DNA of 64,000 nt from Leptolyngbya sp. SIOISBB (GCA_010671905.1 JAAHII010000001.1:2294001-2358000); one strand, 5' to 3'. Shown: positions 36,506-46,323, counted from the first letter of the stretch. The notes: generated by a model not told the origin, from the letters alone. A program made the numbers and translations.

Positions 36506-37592
36506 CTAACTCAGGATGGCGCTTTCTAGTTTGGTGGCAAAATCAGTCTCGTCTTTGATCAGGATTTGATGGGACACCCCACTGGAAGCCAACATGTCAG
36601 CGTAGGTGGTGGCTTGCTGGGGCGAATCGGCGATCGCGACTAGCTTGGGTGTAGCTGCACCCCGATATACGCTGAGCGATCGCACATCGAGCGAAAAAGA
36701 GCCAGGATGAAAATGGGGATTTTTGTCACCGTCGTATTCAAACTTGCTCAGCATTAGCTGAAAGGAACAAATAGAGGTGGGGTCGAGCCGAGGCGCGGTG
36801 GGCTGAGTTTTCGCGCGAAAGGTAGCGACAAAGATCGAAAAGGGAATATCCACGACGATCCACTGATCGGGTTCGGTATCGACGGAATGGCAATTGGCCT
36901 GACTATCCCAGCTATTGCTATTGCGCAAAATCATCTTATAGCGCTGGCCATCACCTCTTATGACCAGGCGAACGCCTTGCCAGCCCTGAAGGTTGAATGG
37001 CGGCTCGAAGTTGCGGGTACGAATACTGGCAAAGCCACCCGAGTTGGCCGTCGAAACATTGCCCGAAAAGCGGGCAAAGCCGGGAAGTAGACTCATACCG
37101 CTGGCACTGGCCCCTCCCATCACCACATCATCGACGGCACCCCAGACTTCTCGCAGTTCTTCTGTATCGCTGATGCGAAAGTCAAATAAGGGATAGTCTT
37201 CGCTCACGGGCAGAGCTTGCAAGTCCGCTAACTGGGCAGCAAAGCATTCTTCGTCGTTGGGAGCCCCCTGCCAAATTACGGCTTGGGCATTCACAATGCG
37301 GTTGGAATCGGCTTCGGGTAGGGGGGGAATCGTTGGGCAAGAGTTGCGATCGCACCACCCATCCTTGATGATGCAGCAGATCCGTCAGCGCGTCAGCGAC
37401 TGGTCCTTCCCCAGCCAGTAAAACGACCTCTTTGTGCGGGGCCATGGCAGTTGATTCGGGAGCTTCAGGGTTAGAGGTGGCACCGAACATTTGTTGTAAC
37501 CAGCGAAAATTTCCGAGTAGCGGGACTTCTCCAAAAAAAGTCAGCGTATCGACTAACCTAAGTGGGTTCCAGCTATTGTTTGATTGGTTCAT
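36506..37592 (-). CDS. CIA30 family protein, apparent frameshift at 37321-37327
   Basis: The start MNQSNNSWNPLRLVDTLTFF at 37592 matches cyanobacterial CIA30 proteins. The frame is lost at a G7 run (C7 on the coding strand): VVRSQLLPNDSPPTRS becomes NDSPLPEADSNRIVNAQAVI once one base is removed. The rest holds the CIA30 core: VWGAVDDVVMGGASASGMSL, TANSGGFASIRTRNF and LVIRGDGQRYKMIL. The family is linked to complex I/NDH or photosystem assembly. Corrected length is about 361 residues, shorter than usual because the nucleotide-binding N-terminal part is reduced (VVLLAGEGPVADALTDLL). Confidence 0.87.
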
Positions 37593-37789
37593 GGTGAGGA
37601 TTGTCCAAGAATACATCTGAGCGATCTCGATCTTCAGCCATGGATATCGGTGAGCGAGCTTGTGAGGTATCGTAACAAGTTCTTTGCTCTGGCTGTAGTT
37701 AAGCCGCCGGGATTGGCGAGACTCGATTACCGGGACTCCCGATGGGCTCAAGAATCGAGTTGGATATGAGTTAGGGGTGGACTGCCAAT

Positions 37790-39904
37790 TTACGATCGCT
37801 GCTGAAATATCTGTTGAGCCGATTGCCCAGCAGTGTCCGGCGGCGGCTGACGCGGAATGTATTGACCACTCGGATACAGTTGCCAACTGTTTTGAGTATC
37901 GGCCAGCAGGGTTTGCAGCAGCGTGTGAATGTCCGTCACGAGGGTGGGGGTTGAAAGAGGCACCATTACCTCGATCCGTTCGTTGAGGCCGCGTGGGGTC
38001 CAATCGGCAGTGCCGATCCAGGCTTCTGGGGCATCACCGTTTTGGCAATACAAAATGCGACTGTGTTCGACAAACTGTCCGAGCAAGCTATAGACGCGTA
38101 TGCGATCGCTCAGACCCGGTATCCCCGGCCGCAGTCGGCAGATACTTCGGACAATGAGGTCAATTTCAACCCCGGCTTGAGACGCCGCATAGAGCGATTC
38201 GATGATGTCGGGATCGGCTAGCAGGTTGAGTTTGACGATGAGCCGGGCGGGGCGGCCCTGCTGAGCGTAATCAACTTCCCGCTGAATGAGTTCCTGTAGA
38301 CGATGTTTGAGCTGATCTGGGGCGACCATCAGTGTCTGATAACCGATGTGGTGAGAGCACCCGGTCAAAAAATTGAACAGGTGGCTGAGATCCGTAGCGA
38401 TGTCCGGTCGACTCGTGAGGAGGCCTAAATCTTCGTAGGGTTGGGGGCGATCAGGCAAATAGTCTCCCGTGCCGAGATAGGCATATTGTTGGATGCGATG
38501 GGCCTCTCGTCGGGCCACTAGCACGAGATTGGTGTGAGTGCGAAAACCGACGACGCCGTAGACCACGTGAGCCCCGGCCTGTTCCAGCCGCTTGGCCCAA
38601 TGAATGTTGATGGCTTCATCGAGGGGGGCCGTCAGTTCGACCAAGACCACAACCTCCTTACCCGCTTTGGCGGCCCCGATCAGCGATCGCACGATAGGGG
38701 CATCCACTGCCGTGCGGTAGAGAGTCATTTTGATCGTCAAAACCTGATCATCGACGGCGGCTTGAGCCACAAATCTTTCGACCGTATGGGCAAAGGAATG
38801 ATAGGGAAAATGCAGCAAGATATCTTGTTGGACGATCTCGTTAAACAAGTTGTCCATCGGGACGGCAGACAGCGCGACAAACGACAGCATGGAGGGGGCT
38901 GGTTGCGGCTTGAGCGCCATTGGCAATCCCGGTTGCCAGGGTGGCGGTAAGAGATCTGGTCGGGGTAATCGGGTCAGCTCTTTGAGATCACTTAAGCCCA
39001 GCCAACCCTTGAGCGGATAAAGGTCAATCGGCGCGCGAGTGAGTTGACGGGCGAGATGCGATCGCAGCCAGTGAGGCATCGCGACAGCGACTTCGAGACG
39101 CACGGGGCGGCCTTGTTGCTGGCGCTGTTGCAATCCCTCTTGAATCATGTCCATCAGGTTGGCGGTTTCGGAGTCCAGCACACCGAGGTCGGTGCTCCGA
39201 GTCACCCGAAAGGCATAACATCCCTTGACTACATCATCGGGAAAGAGGCTAGATAAATGAGCTGCAATCACCTGTTCCAAGGGCACCACAATCCACTCAG
39301 TAGGGTGTGATGTGCCGCGAAAGGTCATGAACCGAGACAACACTCGGGGCAATTTAACCCAGGCGATTTTTTTCTTGCCTACTCGTTCCAACCAGACCAT
39401 GAGATTAAGGCGGAGATTTGAAAAGTCAGGCGTCGCGGCATCGGGTTGGGTAATCCAGGCGGTCAACACAGGCATGACCTCATCCTCAAAGCGAGCCTGA
39501 CAATAGCGCTTTTGTGGGGTGGTCAGGCGCTCATAGGCCAGTAGATGAATCCCTTGCCGGGCTAAATAGGGTTTGAGGTTACCGGCAAAGTGGGCCTGCT
39601 GGCGCTCCATCAAAGTCCGCAAGTAAGACTGCAGGCGACTTAAGCGATCGCCCCGCAGGGCGATCGCCTCTTTGCCTAACACGTCGCCTTTAAGTAAAGG
39701 CATCCGCACCATAAAGTACTCATCGAGCGAAGCCGCCGCCTGGGCCAGCTTGGTCAAACGAGTCAACGCGGGCTGATGCGGCCGCGCCACTTCGTAGGTG
39801 AGTCGTCGGTTAAAAGCCACCCAACTGAGTTCGCGATCGAACAAGCGCGACTCGGGGTCCCTAGTTGAAACCTGAAAAGTGGATAATCTTGCGGATCTAG
39901 TCAA
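37790..39904 (-). CDS. Polyphosphate kinase 1-like protein with divergent active site
   Basis: 704 residues, the full PPK1 layout: FDRELSWVAFNRRLTYEVAR, SLDEYFMVRMPLLKG, LFNEIVQQDILLHFPYHSFA, SLIGAAKAGKEVVVLVEL, SQAGVEIDLIVRSICRLRPG and FVEHSRILYCQNG. Key motifs differ from catalytic PPK1: the usual VELKARFDE is VELTAPLDE (Arg to Pro, residues 422-430), THxK is THTNL (Lys to Asn) and the HLGTGNYN loop is YLGTGDYL. One phosphohistidine-region His (FVEHSR) is present. It may be a paralogue with altered or lost activity; a typical PPK1 would be expected elsewhere in the genome. Confidence 0.85.
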   Translation of the reverse strand: MTRSARLSTFQVSTRDPESRLFDRELSWVAFNRRLTYEVARPHQPALTRLTKLAQAAASLDEYFMVRMPLLKGDVLGKEAIALRGDRLSRLQSYLRTLMERQQAHFAGNLKPYLARQGIHLLAYERLTTPQKRYCQARFEDEVMPVLTAWITQPDAATPDFSNLRLNLMVWLERVGKKKIAWVKLPRVLSRFMTFRGTSHPTEWIVVPLEQVIAAHLSSLFPDDVVKGCYAFRVTRSTDLGVLDSETANLMDMIQEGLQQRQQQGRPVRLEVAVAMPHWLRSHLARQLTRAPIDLYPLKGWLGLSDLKELTRLPRPDLLPPPWQPGLPMALKPQPAPSMLSFVALSAVPMDNLFNEIVQQDILLHFPYHSFAHTVERFVAQAAVDDQVLTIKMTLYRTAVDAPIVRSLIGAAKAGKEVVVLVELTAPLDEAINIHWAKRLEQAGAHVVYGVVGFRTHTNLVLVARREAHRIQQYAYLGTGDYLPDRPQPYEDLGLLTSRPDIATDLSHLFNFLTGCSHHIGYQTLMVAPDQLKHRLQELIQREVDYAQQGRPARLIVKLNLLADPDIIESLYAASQAGVEIDLIVRSICRLRPGIPGLSDRIRVYSLLGQFVEHSRILYCQNGDAPEAWIGTADWTPRGLNERIEVMVPLSTPTLVTDIHTLLQTLLADTQNSWQLYPSGQYIPRQPPPDTAGQSAQQIFQQRS

Positions 39905-39911
39905 AAGTTCT

Positions 39912-40118
39912 TCAAAATACCTCGTCTTCGCGTCCGACCCACCACTTACCTAAGTCCATCAAAGCTTGATGCAGTTCTGCCAGTTCTTGTAAATAAGCCT
40001 CGGGAGTCATCTCAGCCTGGCGTTCTTTAAGCTTTTGCAACCGCCACTGCAGCAACAGCCAGGGCTTTGAGAGACTGTCGGTTTCTTCGATATAGCGAGC
40101 AATGTCGTTGCTATCCAT
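39912..40118 (-). CDS. Small hypothetical protein upstream of PPK1-like gene
   Basis: 68 residues, MDSNDIARYIEETDSLSKPW then LLLQWRLQKLKERQAEMTPE. Acidic and helical, with no known domain. Its stop lies 8 bases before the start of the PPK1-like gene on the same strand, so it is probably its operon partner. Confidence 0.6.
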   Translation of the reverse strand: MDSNDIARYIEETDSLSKPWLLLQWRLQKLKERQAEMTPEAYLQELAELHQALMDLGKWWVGREDEVF

Positions 40119-40179
40119 CGGCTCAGGGAATTTGTCATCACTAACGAACAGTGTTGTCACTATAGCGGCCCAGTTTGCA

Positions 40180-40217
40180 CAATGCACCCCTGTTGGAATT
40201 CCAACAGGGGTGCATTG
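40180..40217. terminator. 38-bp perfect palindrome after channel gene
   Basis: CAATGCACCCCTGTTGGAA followed by TTCCAACAGGGGTGCATTG is exactly self-complementary, with no loop. It sits 29 bases beyond the end of the mechanosensitive channel gene. The position suggests bidirectional termination, though there is no T-run. Confidence 0.6.
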
Positions 40218-40246
40218 CTAAAGCCGTGGACGAATGGCCGGTTGCC

Positions 40247-41974
40247 TTAGCGTTGCTTAAAGGCGTTTAACCATTCGCGGATCTGTTCAGAGGCGATATC
40301 CCGTCCCCCGAGACCAAAGGCGATCGCGATCGCCACGGCCACCGCCCCGAGTAATAACCCAAAGGCCAGATTCACAATATCGGTCGCGACGCCCATTTGC
40401 TGCAGCCCCATCGCTGTAACTAGAGCAATCAGGGCAATGCGAGCCGACTGAGCCAAGATATTGGCTTGCGCCCCGCCCATGTTGCGAATCAAGCGGAAAG
40501 CCAAGTTGGCAAAGTAAAGCCCCACCGCAAAGACCACAACCCCACTCAATACCTGAGCCGCAATGCGCAGAATCGCCCGCACAATGTTGGATAGGGTGGC
40601 AAAGCCGAGAATCTCCGTTGCTGTAATGGCACCAAAGAGCACAATGCCCACCAGCGCAATCAGACCGATCACCTCGGAAGGTGACGTGCTAGCTGTTTGT
40701 ACCCGCGTGGCCGGTTGGCCTTCGGCATCGATGTTATCGACGCGAGACGGTGGCGTGTTGAGCTCGGGTAACCCCAAAATGCCGAGAATGTTATCAAACC
40801 CGGCACTCCGCAATAAGCCCGTCACCAAGTCAGAGACAAACTGCCCGACCACATAGGCAACAGCCAAAACGACACCCGCCATAATGATGCGAGGGATCGA
40901 ATCCAGGACCAATTCCAGCATGGAAATGGCCGGCCCGGAAATCGCTTCGATATCCAACTCGTTCAGAGCCGCTACCACAGCCGGGATCAAAATCAGCACA
41001 AACACGACCGTACCGGCTAACTTAGAGAGAGACATGCCCTCTTCAACTGGGGGTGTGGTCGAAGTCGCGCCAATGGTTGAGGGCGGTGGTGGCGGGGCAC
41101 CAGGGGTCGGTGCCGTCCGACGAGGGCTAGTCGCAGACAGGCCAAAGCGCGCCCCAATTTGGTCAGCTTGGGTTGCCTGCAAAAGGTTGGTGACAATCTT
41201 GCGGACAATTCGAGCAATGAACCAACCCACCGCCAAAATCACACCTGCGGTGAGAATTCTGGGAATCGCCTGTAGGAAGTTGTTAATCAGCTCTTCAACC
41301 GGCGCTAACAGCCCAGGCAGATTCAGGGCGCTGAGAATGAGCGGCACGAACAGGAGGAAAATGAACCAATAAAGAATGCTGCCGACAGACTCGTTGACAA
41401 CAATCGGACTCCCGTCTTCGCCCATCTCTTCTGAGAGGCGATCATCCAGGTTAAACCGTGAGAGCCCTTGGGTGACGAGTACTTTGACAATGGTGGCTGT
41501 GGCCCAAGCCACTGCCAGCAGCAAAGCCGCACCGCCAATGCGAGGCAGATATTGGAAAATTTCCTGCAGGAAGTCATTCAGCGGTTCTGAGACAACCTCT
41601 AGTTCCAGGGCATTGAGGAAAGCCACCAGCGTAAAGATCAAAATGATCCAATAAACGGCGGTCGCAACCCAAGCCTCAATCGGTACATCACGGTCAGGAG
41701 CTTGACCCATGACCATGTTGGTGAGGCGATCGTCCAGAGTCGTTCGCTTCAAAATACCTTTGGTAATTGAGGCCGCAATCGTGGCGACAATCCAGCCAGC
41801 GATCAAAATCACGATCGCCCAAATGAGGCTGGGCAAAAATGAGCCTAGTGTAGTGCTCATCTCGCTAACAAAACTTTCTAAAGGAGCCATATCCACTTGG
41901 GCGATGGCTGGGGGTATCTCCAGGGGGGAAGATACCCCAAGGGGTACAGGTGATAAGTTGAGACTGACTGTCAT
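40247..41974 (-). CDS. TM-helix repeat mechanosensitive channel-like protein
   Basis: 575 residues. Five copies of the TM_helix repeat are visible: FLPSLIWAIVILIAGWIVAT, YLPRIGGAALLLAVAWATAT, IPRILTAGVILAVGWFIARI, IPRIIMAGVVLAVAYVVGQF and ILRIAAQVLSGVVVFAVGLY, each followed by a basic region and DDRL-like segment. This is the small-conductance mechanosensitive channel-related family of cyanobacteria. A Pro-rich linker (PTPGAPPPPPSTIG) splits repeats three and four. Probably responds to membrane tension; the gating detail is unknown. Confidence 0.88.
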   Translation of the reverse strand: MTVSLNLSPVPLGVSSPLEIPPAIAQVDMAPLESFVSEMSTTLGSFLPSLIWAIVILIAGWIVATIAASITKGILKRTTLDDRLTNMVMGQAPDRDVPIEAWVATAVYWIILIFTLVAFLNALELEVVSEPLNDFLQEIFQYLPRIGGAALLLAVAWATATIVKVLVTQGLSRFNLDDRLSEEMGEDGSPIVVNESVGSILYWFIFLLFVPLILSALNLPGLLAPVEELINNFLQAIPRILTAGVILAVGWFIARIVRKIVTNLLQATQADQIGARFGLSATSPRRTAPTPGAPPPPPSTIGATSTTPPVEEGMSLSKLAGTVVFVLILIPAVVAALNELDIEAISGPAISMLELVLDSIPRIIMAGVVLAVAYVVGQFVSDLVTGLLRSAGFDNILGILGLPELNTPPSRVDNIDAEGQPATRVQTASTSPSEVIGLIALVGIVLFGAITATEILGFATLSNIVRAILRIAAQVLSGVVVFAVGLYFANLAFRLIRNMGGAQANILAQSARIALIALVTAMGLQQMGVATDIVNLAFGLLLGAVAVAIAIAFGLGGRDIASEQIREWLNAFKQR

Positions 41975-42334
41975 GGTTCCTGAGATACGATTTTTGGGCT
42001 AGTTCGCTTCATTTTGGGCGGCAACGCACAATTTGCTCGACCCAGATTCCATCGAGTTCGCTCATGGAGCTATATTTGCGTGAAATCACTATAAACACAA
42101 GTCAAGAACATTTTTTTTATATTTACAATAGAGAGTTGAAAACTTGCGCCAATGATGTCTGATGACCGTCAATTGATGGTTAGGAATTGATCAGAAATTG
42201 CGATTGTGTGGCTGAGTGCAGGCGCCAGCCATGGAGCCTAGAGGAGCGCTGTGTAAAAGGTCAGAACGTGCTGGATCAACCTTAAGGACAACACGCTTTG
42301 ATGCCAGATAGGCTTAACTCATTAGCACTATGGG
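41975..42334. other. Divergent intergenic region
   Basis: 360 bases between the divergent channel and SRPBCC genes, carrying AT-rich sequence around 42090-42130 suited to promoters. No open frame or RNA gene was recognised. Confidence 0.45.
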
Positions 42335-42815
42335 ATGACAATGGCGAATCCGGCTCAAGTTTTTGAACAATCCATTCAAATTGCAACGAGTGCCACGTTA
42401 GTTGAACACTGCATTACCAATCGCGCACTGATGCATCAATGGCTGAATCCAGCCCTCCGTTGCGAGCCGCTAGGAGACACTTGGGACACTGGTTTAGGGG
42501 GGGCGGAGTCGGTTCCTCATTCAGGTGCCCGTGGTGCGACCGACGCTGATTAGTACCGTGGCCGAACGCGCTCCTGGACTGATCGTGTGGGAGTTTGACG
42601 GTTTCTTTGCGGGGCGCGATCGCTGGGAATGTCAGCCTAACGATGAGGGGACGCGGCTACTCAACCGATTTGAATTTACGATTCCTAACCCGCTGGTGGC
42701 GTTTGGCTTCCAGACCTTTGCCGCCCAGTGGACTAAGCGAGACATGGAGGCGCAACTCCAGCGCCTTAAGCAAGTAGCCGAGCGCCAAGCGGCTTTAAAG
42801 GGGGGAGGGGCTTGA
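42335..42815 (+). CDS. SRPBCC family protein, apparent frameshift at 42497-42503
   Basis: ATG 42335 begins MTMANPAQVFEQSIQIATSA, a SRPBCC (START-like ligand cavity) fold start. At the G7 run the frame is lost: one G fewer reads GLGGRSRFLIQVPVVRPTLI and continues PGLIVWEFDGFFAGRDRWEC, restoring one protein of about 159 residues. SRPBCC proteins bind hydrophobic ligands; the ligand here is unknown. Confidence 0.8.
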
Positions 42816-43019
42816 GGGTGAATCGGGTATGCATGGGATGGTGGTCCAGCGCGATCTGGTGAGTTGGCTAAGTAGCCAGGGCAAGCAGCGGTTATTGGCC
42901 AAGGAGATTCTGGTCAGGGGGTAGTGCAAAAACAACATCACCCGACTTGTCCACCCTCACACCCTGCCACCGCCCCAAACGGGTACCTAATTGACTTCTC
43001 TAATTGACTTGTCCAACGC

Positions 43020-43553
43020 TTAGGCGAGCCACCACAGACTCCCGAGAGTGAGTAGGATGGCGGCGATCGCAACCCACAAGAAACCATTGTCCCCAGTATT
43101 GATCTGACTCAGGTCTTCCGGTGGTGTTTCAGGTGCCGCCGAGCGCCGGGGCTTCGCGGGGGGATCGTACTTGCGCAACGTGAAGTCCGTATCGCTGTTT
43201 TCCTCTAACTCGCTCAGATCCGGAATCGGCGTCAGCCAATCGGTCCGGCGGCTGAGACGGGGCGCTTGTAAGATTTCGAGCACGCGCTTGCTTTGCTTGC
43301 GCACATCTACGTCGGGGTGTTGGCTGAGTTTTTCGCCCAGGGCGATCGCCTCGGGTAGACGCCCCGCCGCTGAGTAAGCATTCATCAGCCATAACTGGAT
43401 GCTGCCTCCCAGTAGGGTCGCTCCGCCTGCCAGATGAGTGCCCTCTTCAAAGGCCATAACGGCATCTTTGTAGTTGCCTCGTTCAAACGCTAATTGACCA
43501 GCGGCAAAAAACGCCTCTGCCTGGGTCGCTGGCTCTGATGGCTGTGATGTCAT
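43020..43553 (-). CDS. Tail-anchored TPR protein
   Basis: 177 residues. Two to three TPR-like helix pairs: AFFAAGQLAFERGNYKDAVM and IQLWLMNAYSAAGRLPEAIA. A Pro-rich acidic linker follows, then a single C-terminal membrane helix GFLWVAIAAILLTLGSLWWL, so it is probably tail-anchored with the TPR in the cytosol. Partner unknown. Confidence 0.82.
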   Translation of the reverse strand: MTSQPSEPATQAEAFFAAGQLAFERGNYKDAVMAFEEGTHLAGGATLLGGSIQLWLMNAYSAAGRLPEAIALGEKLSQHPDVDVRKQSKRVLEILQAPRLSRRTDWLTPIPDLSELEENSDTDFTLRKYDPPAKPRRSAAPETPPEDLSQINTGDNGFLWVAIAAILLTLGSLWWLA

Positions 43554-44058
43554 AACGCGGATGCTGAAAAATAGCGTGCTGGAGTTAAGTGCGTGACTTG
43601 TGTTTTGCCTTTAAGACTCTAGGGGCGCCGTCATCTGAACGAGTCTAGGGACTTAGAGGTCGAGGTTCACTGTCCATGAATTTGAGTACATAGTTTAACC
43701 CTGGAGAATTCGCGTCATTTAGCGTCAATTCCAATCGCAATCATTGACTCTGTACAAGAACCGCAGGCCAGCCATGGCTTTGATCAAATCCGACACAACT
43801 TATCCAGCGTAAAGGATTGCTGCTTTACTTGAGGACTGAATTGCGGCGCTATTGACCGTGGCTAAGCGGCAGAATGAGCAATGGCCACCGATGAACTTTC
43901 CGAAGCCTGTATTAAGGTTCATAAAATCACCGGAGTCCGTTGGTAGGATCGCTTAAAGAAAGATGAATACGAGGGATTCAGCCAGTCAACCTGAATCCCT
44001 CGCTTAGACTTTCACTTAGTAGACTCAGTACTAGATAATTTTCAGATCTTCTATACCT
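43554..44058. other. Intergenic region with one hairpin
   Basis: 505 bases. Apart from the CGAGGGATTCAG hairpin at 43970-44002 I see no RNA gene or coding frame. It carries the promoter for the small membrane protein at 44059. Confidence 0.5.
43970..44002. terminator. 12-bp hairpin upstream of small membrane protein gene
   Basis: CGAGGGATTCAG (43970-43981) and CTGAATCCCTCG (43991-44002) pair perfectly around 9 bases. A weak CTTAGACTTTC follows, so it is a terminator-like or leader structure 57 bases before the ATG at 44059. Confidence 0.5.
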
Positions 44059-44181
44059 ATGGATATCAAAGCGATTTTGTTAGTGCTCACGGGCGTCTTT
44101 GTTGTCGCGACACTGTTTTTTGGTACCCGCAACGGCTTTTACGACACGGATAACTATCACGGTAATGGCTCTGCTCACTAA
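44059..44181 (+). CDS. Small one-helix membrane protein, possible NDH-1 subunit NdhP
   Basis: A 40-residue protein, MDIKAILLVLTGVFVVATLF then FGTRNGFYDTDNYHGNGSAH. One membrane helix (residues 4-22) is followed by a polar tail with FYDTDNYHGNGSAH, a tail conserved in small cyanobacterial proteins. From memory it resembles NdhP of the NDH-1L complex, but I am not certain and assign no symbol. Confidence 0.6.
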   Translation: MDIKAILLVLTGVFVVATLFFGTRNGFYDTDNYHGNGSAH

Positions 44182-44313
44182 CGTGAGCTTTGCAAAGCCC
44201 TATCTAATCAGCTTGGTCTAGGCAGTCGCCACGCTACACTAGCTGCTTTTTTCTGACTTGTCCGGCTGAGGTTTTGCAGTTGTCGTTATCTACTCAGAGC
44301 AGATAGGAAGCCG

Positions 44314-45987
44314 GTGAGTGTTTTATCCTGTTTACCCTATGGTGTTGGCCATGCTGATGAGGGTATCTGTCTGCAATTGCAGATTGGCCCATATCGCATC
44401 ATGCTGGATTGTGGGTTGAACACCCTGGAAGCTTTGGATTGCGAAGCACCCGCCCCAGTTGATTTCGTTTTCTGTACCCATGCCGATCCAGATCATGGGC
44501 GATCGCTGTTAGAACTCCACCGGCTCTGGCCTAGCTTGCCGATCTACTGCAGCGAAGCCACCGCTGACCTGCTGCCGCTGAACTGGCCGAGTATCTCGTT
44601 GCCTAATGGGGCCGAGTTTTGTCAGCAGTTACCCTGGCGACAATCTGTTGAACTCGCTCAGGGGCTCACGGCTAAGTTATGGCCGGCAGGACATCTGCCA
44701 GGCGCAGCGTGTGTCTTGATTACGTACACGGCAGCGGATCAAACTTACAGTGTCTTTTACACGGGTGATTTTTTTCTGTCTAATTCGCGGTTGGCAGAAG
44801 GCTTGCCTCTTGATGAACTGCGGGGACTCAAACCGGATGCCTTGATTGTCGAGGGCACTCAAGGTACGGCCCGGCAACCTCACCGTCGCCAGCAGGAAAA
44901 TCGTCTGGCTGATCAACTCAATCAGGTACTAGCGGCGGGGCAAAATATCTTACTACCAGTGCCGCTCATGGGCCTGGGGCAAGAGTTGCTCATGCTGCTG
45001 CGGAGTCACCATCATTTTACTGGGCGAGATGTGACTGTTTGGGTGGATGGGTGGGTGGCTGACGCCTGCGATATTTATTTAGAACTGCTACCCCATTTAC
45101 CGAGTAACGTCCAGAACTTTGCTCGACATCAGCCCCTATTTTGGGACGATCGCATTTTGCCTCGGATCCAACGATTACCTCGTGAATTGCCTGAAGATCC
45201 CGGACATCCAGCGATCGTCATTGGCTATCAAAATGCTGACATTAGCTCGCTCGCTCGCTGGGGCCATCGGCCTTGGCGCATTTTTCTGCCGGATGATCTG
45301 GCGAATAGCGTCGTCAATGCCGGACTCGATCAAGAAGATGCGCAGTACCAACCGACGCTGGAGTGGCTAGAGCACCTCAGCACTGAGTTTGAAAAAGGCC
45401 AAGCTGTGCTCGAAACGTATTTATTGAGTGCCCACAGTGACGGTACGGGGACGACTCAGCTCATTCATAACCTACGCCCTCATCACGTCTTGTTTGTTCA
45501 CGGCTCGCCAAATTTTTTAGCCGACTTAGCTAGTCTCGAAGATTTGCAGAGTCGCTATAAACTGCACTTACCCTCGGCTAATCAAACGGTCGAGTTACCC
45601 CTTGGCGATACCTTTTTACAACCGGCGGCGCCCGATACGATCTTTGAGGGAGAAGTTGCGGATACTGAAGACGGCCCCATCATGAGCCTGCCGCCAGAGA
45701 TGAGAGATGATCCTCGCTGGAATCGTTTGGCAGATACGGGAGTCGTCCAAGTGCGTTGGCAGGGTAACGATTTGATTATCCGGGGTGTGAGTCAGCAAAC
45801 CCTGATGCGACAATCGAACGCTCCAGCGACTTTGAATGCCTCTGTGCAATGCTGCTTCAACTGTGCTTATTGGCAGCAGCCCCGCTGTAACAACTCAGCC
45901 TCGCCAATGTATAACTTCCCAGTGGCAGCTGAGGGTTATTGCCCGGAGTTTCTGTCTAAATCAACCGGTCAGGAAAGGGCTGGTTAA
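44314..45987 (+). CDS. MBL-fold metallo-hydrolase with altered metal motif and Cys-rich tail
   Basis: 557 residues; GTG 44314 with AGGAAG upstream. It has a metallo-beta-lactamase fold with a beta-CASP-like middle: THADPDHGRS where the usual HxHxDH has Asp for the second His (residues 56-61), PAGHLPGAACVL, FYTGDFF and LLSAHSDGTG. The C-terminus holds a cysteine cluster, CCFNCAYWQQPRC and later GYCPEF. Known relatives include RNases of the RNase J/CPSF group. Nuclease action is inference because the metal site is substituted. Confidence 0.8.
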   Translation: MSVLSCLPYGVGHADEGICLQLQIGPYRIMLDCGLNTLEALDCEAPAPVDFVFCTHADPDHGRSLLELHRLWPSLPIYCSEATADLLPLNWPSISLPNGAEFCQQLPWRQSVELAQGLTAKLWPAGHLPGAACVLITYTAADQTYSVFYTGDFFLSNSRLAEGLPLDELRGLKPDALIVEGTQGTARQPHRRQQENRLADQLNQVLAAGQNILLPVPLMGLGQELLMLLRSHHHFTGRDVTVWVDGWVADACDIYLELLPHLPSNVQNFARHQPLFWDDRILPRIQRLPRELPEDPGHPAIVIGYQNADISSLARWGHRPWRIFLPDDLANSVVNAGLDQEDAQYQPTLEWLEHLSTEFEKGQAVLETYLLSAHSDGTGTTQLIHNLRPHHVLFVHGSPNFLADLASLEDLQSRYKLHLPSANQTVELPLGDTFLQPAAPDTIFEGEVADTEDGPIMSLPPEMRDDPRWNRLADTGVVQVRWQGNDLIIRGVSQQTLMRQSNAPATLNASVQCCFNCAYWQQPRCNNSASPMYNFPVAAEGYCPEFLSKSTGQERAG

Positions 45988-46323
45988 AGCTTGTCGTTGC
46001 CATCCTTGATTTCTACGTTTGTGCATCTAACCGCAAAAACATTCCCACCAACCTCGGAGCTTTTACCGTCCAAGCATTTGCGAGAATCTTTTAGTGACTA
46101 GTACCTTAAAACTGAGCCAGTAGTGGTGACCTCATCCCTAAGGCGAGGTCGCTCTACAAATCCTCCAGGCAATACGCCAATTTTGGCTGACGTCACCTGC
46201 AGCTTTACTAGATACTGTCTTGAATGCGGGCGCGGAAATGCTTGGCCCCAAGGCTTCTGAGATTAATTGATGATGCGCCCTAGCGAGTAGGTGTCCTCCC
46301 CCCAACAAGTCAATTTCGCATGG
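45988..46323. other. Convergent intergenic region with repeat copy 2
   Basis: 336 bases between two convergent genes. It contains the partial dispersed repeat at 46222-46283. Nothing else recognised. Confidence 0.5.
46222..46283 (+). repeat. Dispersed repeat, short copy 2
   Basis: GAATGCGGGCGCGGAAATGC to TTGATGATGCGCCCTAG corresponds to the 3' half of copies at 59559-59684 and 23267-23391. The 5' half is missing, so it is a truncated copy. Confidence 0.78.

Noticed and set aside
42525-42815. Independent SRPBCC frame from 42525
   Set aside because: It is the second half of the SRPBCC gene after the G7 run.
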